Below, piece by piece: positions 59,839-64,000 of a stretch of DNA of 64,000 nucleotides; positions within the stretch are counted from its first letter, which is position 1; every line of letters begins with the position of its first letter. The stretch covers positions 8,494,001-8,558,000 of the forward strand of contig NC_080699.1 in assembly GCF_030445035.2 (NCBI RefSeq), read 5' to 3'. The notes beneath the pieces are model-generated. The model ran no database searches. It saw only the letters and a program-made list of their open reading frames with translations, and was not told where the DNA came from. This DNA comes from Dasypus novemcinctus (lineage: Eukaryota; Chordata; Mammalia; Cingulata; Dasypodidae). The position numbers and the translations under genes are program-made.

Positions 59839-60257
59839 GGGAAAGTGCATTTAGCTCAACTGATAGAGCGTCCACCTACCACATGGGAGGTCCAGGGCTC
59901 AAACCCAGGACCTCCTGACCTGTGTGGTGAACTGACCCATGTGCAGTGCTGATGCGTGCAAGGAGTGCTGTGCCATGTAGGGGTGTACCCCGTGTAGGGG
60001 AGCCCCACACGCAATGAGTGTGCCCTGCAAGGAGAGCCTCCCCGCACAAAAAGAGCACAGCCTTCCCAAGAGTGGCACTGCACACATGGAGAGCTGATGC
60101 AGCAAGATGACACAACAAAAACAGACACAGATTCCTGGTGCCACTGACAAGAACACAAGCAGACACAGAAGAACACACAGTGAATGGACACAGAGAGCAG
60201 ACAACGGTGGGGGGTGGGGTGGGGAGAAATAAATAAAAAGTAAATCTTTAAGAAAAA
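59839..60257 (+). mobile_element. DAS-type tRNA SINE, full length, antisense to MMP27
   Basis: The head starts GGGAAAGTGCATTTAGCTCA and the tail ends AATAAATAAAAAGTAAATC. The closest flank match is AGAATCAG and AAAATCAG, so the duplication is weak. It lies about 145 bases past the MMP27 stop codon. Confidence 0.85.
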
Positions 60258-60400
60258 AAATCAGCTTAAAATGCTTGTAGGTCTTTATCAAGTAGATACT
60301 TAGATATCAGACTGGTCCCTTGGTATTAGAAAATGTTGCCATTTACTTAAAGTAAGAGTTCAGATTAAAAGACCTCTTGATGTTTACTTCGATCTATTAA

Positions 60401-60406
60401 TTTATT
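60401..60406 (-). terminator. AATAAA polyadenylation hexamer overlapping the MMP27 stop codon
   Basis: On the minus strand the last Gln codon, the TAA stop and the next base form a perfect AATAAA. If used, cleavage would fall 10-30 bases past the stop and leave almost no 3' UTR. No second AATAAA was seen on the minus strand for several hundred bases; an ATTAAA is near 59704-59709. Use is not shown by the sequence alone. Confidence 0.4.
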
Positions 60407-60643
60407 GATAAGTATAGATATTTCTCAGCAGATGAACAATAGTGAAAACAAGTAAGTTTAAACTCTTATGATAAAACACCTCCACTGCTCTGGAATGTAC
60501 TTTTCCCTCGTTGATATCAAAACCAGATGGATTTAATGGCCCTTTGCATTGAAGCCAGGTATTGGCTTTCATCACTCGGACAATGTTCTTTGCCTTAGGG
60601 TCGTATTTAAATTGCTTTGATCCACGGAAGAAATAGAAGAATC
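60402..60643 (-). CDS. MMP27: MMP27 exon 10 with stop codon and C-terminal extension
   Basis: 242 coding bases including the TAA stop at 60402-60404. The acceptor lies in a CT-rich run (CTCTCTCTAG). Blade 4 reads FFYFFRGSKQFKYDPKAKN and ends at WLQC. The tail then continues with GFDINEGKVHSRAVEVFYHK and a hydrophobic segment before RNIYTYQ. In secreted collagenases and stromelysins the protein ends within a few residues of this cysteine, so the tail is the best evidence for MMP27 over its tandem paralogues. The hydrophobic helix-like end could act as a membrane or ER-retention element; that role is known for the human protein and inferred here. Confidence 0.9.
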
Positions 60644-63329
60644 CTAGAGAGAGAGAAAAACATGATTAGTTATTTTGCACGGCTATACAAAGGTCCCACA
60701 CTTTTTTGTTCTATGAAGATAGAATAAAGTAATTGAACATTATGGGCCACAAAGAAACTTCTGGAATTATGTAGATACATGTTACCTTACTGCTGAAACA
60801 CGGAAAGCCTATTATTTTTATTTCCCCACGGAGAAAGTCAAGGTGTGAAGGGTGAGTTGCAAGGGACTTCCTGCTTTTCTAGCCAGTGTGTGTGAGCAGT
60901 TGTAAGTCCGGGTTTTGCAGAGTGACTCAGTGAGGGGAGAAGGTTCTGTGGGTTTGGCTGACGGCCCACAGCCCCATTTTCAGAAGAGCTGCTCTCGTTT
61001 ACCAGTTTTATGTTTGAGGCTCTGTGTTCCCTATCATTGGAATAAAAGATTGTGTCACTAAGATGGTCTAGGCTGGTATCTTTGAAGATGTAGCAACTGA
61101 TTTGTGTGCATTAGAATGATCTCAGTTGCTGTAAAAGCTGCAGATCCTTGGGTCTCACCCACAGTCCTACTGCCCCAGAAACTCTGAGGGCAGGGGTGAA
61201 GAATTTGTAGTTTTCACACACAGACCCCAAGCTGTGTATATTAAAGTATGTGTATTAAAGTTTGCAAATCATTGTTGGGTCCAGGTTCTTAGTCACTTTT
61301 CACATTTAAAACTCTTCAAGGGCTTGCTTTTGGGAAGTATCTTGAATCCACGATGAGTAAACCTAGTTTTGGAACTTTTTACATGGAGTTGAAGTTGCAT
61401 AATTTAGAGACTAAAACTCAGGACTTACTGGTTCAGTTTGTGATGACAGCTCCTGGGTGAATGTTTACTACATATACTTAAGAGCAGTAAAATTACGTTA
61501 GAATGAAAGCTTTCGAGTTTTTGCGTTGTCTTCTTTCAGTCGATAAAGTCCTTGAAGTGTCCTAGTCATCTCAACGCGGATGCTTACCCTTGTGCTGCAG
61601 GGCAGCCTCGACGCGCAGGCCGATTCCCGGGAAGTGCTTCACCACTCTCCTTGGGTACCCTTTGTCCATGGCCTGGGTCGTTTCATCATACCTGCATAAA
61701 CGGATTTGAATGGTTTCCAGTGGATCTTTGTTTTAGGAGCTTAGTTTTTCTAGTGCCCAACTTGTGGCAGGTGGGAAGAAATAAGCAGACCTTGTTGAAG
61801 AAAAATAATTGGAGCAATAAAAAAAATACATGGCAAAGTTTATGTTTGAATCATTTACACGGTCTTGAAAACAAGACGCAGGGACAAGCACCTCATTTGT
61901 TAGATTGGTACTGTTCTGAAGAAGTGTTCAATCAGAATGAGGGCTCAGCTTCCAGCTTGCATAGATTTTGTCTGGGTGTGTGAATGTCATTAGCCATTTG
62001 GTTGGCACCACCGACATTCTTCTTTTAGCTTTATGGTGCTGGAGAAAGATTTTTGAACTCATGGAAACATCTTTTGGTTTGGTAAATGTTGTCCACAGAA
62101 GACTGCCTTCAACATAACTCACATCAAGAAGACTATAGATTAGTGTTTTTTTGCCTATGTCAATGTGAGGCTAATTGGATATTTTCCTCAGAATAAAACC
62201 AAAGAGTGGTTTCTCTTTAAACTTACCTCCAGCACCAAATACCCACGAAGAAGTAGGTTTTTCTTGTGCTTTGGTCATAGACGGCTGCGTCAATTTTCTT
62301 CACGTGTCTTGGAAAGCCGAGAGTCTGGATGGATTTGGGATAATCTGATAACACAGCATATCCTCTGATCATCCAAAAGTTGTCATCTAGGAAGAGCAAA
62401 AGTAATTATCTTCTGATCTATTTCTAGTGGGAGAAGTAGAAGGAGCCTTAAGAAGTTTAATAGTAACTTCAGCTTTGAAGCTTAGAACGTCAATGCTTGG
62501 AGATTTAGTACCCTCCTGTCCCCCCTTACTCTTGCCATTTTCTTTTGTTACTTTTCATTAACATTATACACATCATATATCCCTATCATCAATAGTGGGC
62601 ATACTTTTGCCATAAGGTTAGCCTTATTAATTGCTTTTAGTTGGTAGGTTTGTCAACACAGTCAAGAATGCTTGGACTATCCTTCTGAGGTTCAGCTCTC
62701 AAGCGCTCTCAAAGGCAAGTAATTTGATGAAAGCCATGTAAAAAGGTGGATGGCTAGATTAAATACAGGATGCCTAGTTAAATTTGAATTTCAGATGAAC
62801 AAAAAAGAATTTTTGGTCTAACTCAAATACAGCATGGGATATATGTAAACTAAAAAAATATTTCTTGTTAGTCTGAAGTTCCAATTTAATTAGGTGTTCT
62901 GTACTTTTCCTTGTTAAGTCTGACAACCCTAGTAAAAAGGGGACAGAAAAGAGAGACGGAGTACATTTATTTGGTAGAAAAATGACTATTATTTTTAATC
63001 ACCCAGGGCTCTTTAGGCCCGGTGTGGCTGGGAGGGTACTTACCTCCGCAGCAATGGTTTTTATGATAGAGCCTGAAGGCAGGGCAGAGGCGCTGTTAAT
63101 TGGGTTCACACATGAAGATTATGTTCCTTGTATAAAATAGCCACTATCCAGCTTGGGCATGGGGGGCGGGGAAGAAGAATCTTGGTGGGCAAGGTTACCT
63201 TTAAAAACCAGAATCTTGTCTTTGGGGTTCTCATACGCAGCTTGAACATCTGCTGGCAGCGATGGCCAGAGTGAGGCAATCAACTCAAATTCAACATCAG
63301 GAACGTTGTCGTGGACCCTCCACAGGTGC
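60402..63329 (-). CDS. MMP27: Matrix metalloproteinase-27, 3' half (exons 7-10, hemopexin domain and C-terminal tail)
   Basis: Four exons on the minus strand (63199-63329, 62227-62386, 61588-61691, 60402-60643) have AG/GT boundaries and join in one frame to give 211 complete codons and a TAA stop. The product is the four-bladed hemopexin domain of a secreted or ER-retained zinc endopeptidase of the MMP family; the signal peptide, prodomain with cysteine switch, and zinc-binding catalytic domain must lie beyond 64000. Family marks seen include IASLWPSLPADVQAAYE, DNFWMIRGYAVL, KKIDAAVYD, VGIWCWRYDE, KHFPGIGLRVEAAL, FFYFFRGSKQF, and a terminal WLQC whose cysteine normally closes the domain by a disulfide. 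About 47 residues follow this cysteine and end in a hydrophobic stretch (LNLLVFTIVHLL); such an extension distinguishes MMP27 from MMP1, 3, 8, 10, 12, 13 and 20 and is reported to cause ER retention. No disabling change is visible. Paralogue assignment is from remembered family sequence. Confidence 0.9.
61105..61280. mobile_element. MER5-type hAT remnant
   Basis: The segment with GATCCTTGGGTCTCACCCAC, CCAGAAACTCTGAGGG and TTTGCAAATCATTG follows the layout of the old non-autonomous MER5 family, with considerable divergence. Ends are not sharp. Confidence 0.45.
61588..61691 (-). CDS. MMP27: MMP27 exon 9
   Basis: 104 coding bases, exactly the size typical of exon 9 in this family. The acceptor is TTTATGCAG and the donor AAGG/GTAAGC. 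It encodes YDETTQAMDKGYPRRVVKHF and GIGLRVEAALQHK, hemopexin blade 3 and the start of blade 4. A plus-strand open frame overlapping this exon is only a shadow. Confidence 0.9.
62227..62386 (-). CDS. MMP27: MMP27 exon 8
   Basis: 160 coding bases, the usual size for this exon in the MMP family. The acceptor is TTCCTAG and the donor GAG/GTAAGT is full consensus. It starts in phase 1, completing an Asp codon, and encodes DNFWMIRGYAVLSDYP then KKIDAAVYD and YFFVGIWCWR: the end of blade 1 and most of blade 2. The AAV segment is the repeated hemopexin strand motif. The intron to exon 7 (62387-63198) holds the cryptic exon described separately. Confidence 0.9.
63044..63072 (-). other. Candidate cryptic (poison) exon in MMP27 intron 7
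   Basis: On the minus strand a pyrimidine-rich run ending CTGCCTTCAG is followed by 29 bases ending GCGGAG and then GTAAGT, a full consensus donor. Both sites look at least as strong as those of exon 7. The 29 bases have no stop in the frame coming from exon 7, but the length shifts exon 8, which would hit TGA within six codons. It has no hemopexin similarity, so it is not a normal exon. It may never be used. Confidence 0.35.
63199..63329 (-). CDS. MMP27: MMP27 exon 7
   Basis: 131 coding bases. The acceptor is AACGCAG before base 63329, and the donor GTAAC follows base 63199. The exon opens with the last base of a split codon (likely Arg, as in KDR of other MMPs) and then reads HLWRVHDNVPDVEFELIAS, the start of hemopexin blade 1. 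It ends in LVFK plus one base. It is one codon shorter than the 134-base exon I recall for MMP1. The donor has C at the +5 position in place of the preferred G, so it is weaker than the other three sites. Confidence 0.88.
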
Positions 63330-64000
63330 CTGCGTTAGACAGAAAACACTTTACCCGTCCCGCTTGTGTGACTCTCTAAGTCAACGAAGGCACTGCAGTC
63401 TCAGGCTTGCCTTTTTTTTTAGGGACCGGGGGCTGGGGATTGAACCTGGGACCTCGTGTGTGTGGGAGGCAGGCGCTCAACCATCGAGCCCCATTGGCTT
63501 CCCTGAGTTGGTTTTATCATCTGTTTTGCTTGTTGTTTGTTTTTGTTTTTTTTTTCAGGAGGCACCGGGAACTGAACCTGGGCCCTCCCGTGTGGGAGGC
63601 AGGAACTCAACTGCTTGAGCCACATCCGCTTGCTCAGGCTTGCCTTTTATCTTTTGGTCGGTGTTTCCCTCAAGTAATTTACAAGGACAACACAATTTTC
63701 CCCAGGAGATCTCGGGTGGCTGGTATTCTCATCTACCTTTGGACTACCCCAGCCTGCCTTCCCACTCTGCTGGGTACTTAGAGCAAACTATACACGGATG
63801 TCTTGTGAATAGCAGTGAGTCCTCAACGCCTTATTTTTGCCAAAGCAGCCGCACCCAAAGCAGTGGTATTCTAAGAGGAGACTGCTGTGATGTTGACCTT
63901 TGTTGGAATGAAGAAACAATAGCATTGCGATGCCAAAGCATTCCCTCAGAATTTCCCTTCTGGCTGTAAAATGCTGAGTCTCTGAACAGATGTGAAAAGC
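63330..64000 (-). other. MMP27 intron 6 (partial)
   Basis: This is upstream of exon 7 and runs off the window. Apart from the dimeric SINE I see no exon; exon 6, expected to end in a KD(R) codon with a GT donor, was not found. The rest looks unique. Confidence 0.6.
63416..63632 (-). mobile_element. Dimeric tRNA-derived SINE in MMP27 intron 6
   Basis: Two tRNA-like monomers of about 85 bp lie head to tail, each preceded on the plus strand by a poly-T tract and each with a B-box-like GGTTCAATCC or GGTTCAGTTCC on the minus strand. They are joined by a linker containing CTGAGTTGGTTTTATCAT. A perfect 16 bp target-site duplication (CTCAGGCTTGCCTTTT) flanks the unit at 63400-63415 and 63633-63648, so the dimer moved as one element. 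It matches the unit at 44102-44323. Plus-strand open frames here are artefacts of the repeat. Confidence 0.8.

Larger units (their letters stand above)
60660..62226. other. MMP27 introns 8 and 9
   Basis: Intronic sequence around exon 9 (61588-61691). It holds a MER5-type remnant near 61105-61280 (entered separately) and otherwise no recognised repeat. Open frames at 61552-61983 and 61928-62122 lack any family similarity. Confidence 0.6.

Noticed and set aside
1..60400. MMP20 exons or another MMP paralogue in the left part
   Set aside because: I searched by eye for prodomain, zinc-binding and hemopexin motifs in the listed frames and found none outside 60402-63329; short exons could still be missed.

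Overview
This is vertebrate nuclear DNA: long AT-rich non-coding stretches full of interspersed repeats, with one split gene at the right end. The lineage can be read from the repeats. About fifteen full or partial copies of a roughly 400 bp tRNA-headed SINE (head, GC-rich body, A-rich tail, 10-16 bp target-site duplications) look like the DAS SINE family of armadillos, so the source is most likely a xenarthran close to Dasypus (inference from memory of the family, no database search).

The only protein-coding gene I can support lies on the minus strand between 60402 and 63329. Its four exons (131, 160, 104 and 242 coding bases) encode the hemopexin domain of a matrix metalloproteinase, plus a C-terminal tail past the last hemopexin cysteine that fits MMP27. 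The signal peptide, prodomain and catalytic exons lie beyond position 64000. In other mammals the region 3' of MMP27 is the spacer towards MMP20; I found no MMP20 exon, so 1-60400 is read as intergenic.

Layout: 1-9 kb has a SINE end, a CTAT microsatellite, a class II type solo LTR with a 6 bp duplication, L2 remnants, and two insertions of one LINE 3'-end family with duplications. 9.7-13 kb has a half-L1-like element followed by an inverted copy of that LINE end. 13-31 kb is mostly unique sequence with SINEs, an inverted SINE pair, an MLT1-type LTR and an isolated CpG-rich patch. 31-41.5 kb has short tRNA SINEs, two solo LTRs of one family, a SINE carrying a 17 bp minisatellite, and a cluster of stacked SINEs. 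41.5-46 kb is mainly old L1 3' sequence and a dimeric SINE. 46-50 kb is GC-rich unique sequence. 50-59 kb holds L1 pieces, one split by a hAT-like transposon and one with an internal inversion. 59.8-64 kb is a SINE and the MMP27 3' half.

No bacterial features, CRISPR array, functional RNA gene or operon is present. The open reading frames elsewhere are chance frames through repeats or GC-rich DNA. The observations most worth checking are a near-consensus 29-base cryptic exon inside MMP27, a polyadenylation hexamer that overlaps the MMP27 stop codon, a dimeric tRNA SINE present twice, SINEs stacked on one target site, and a LINE insertion with a possible 3' transduction.
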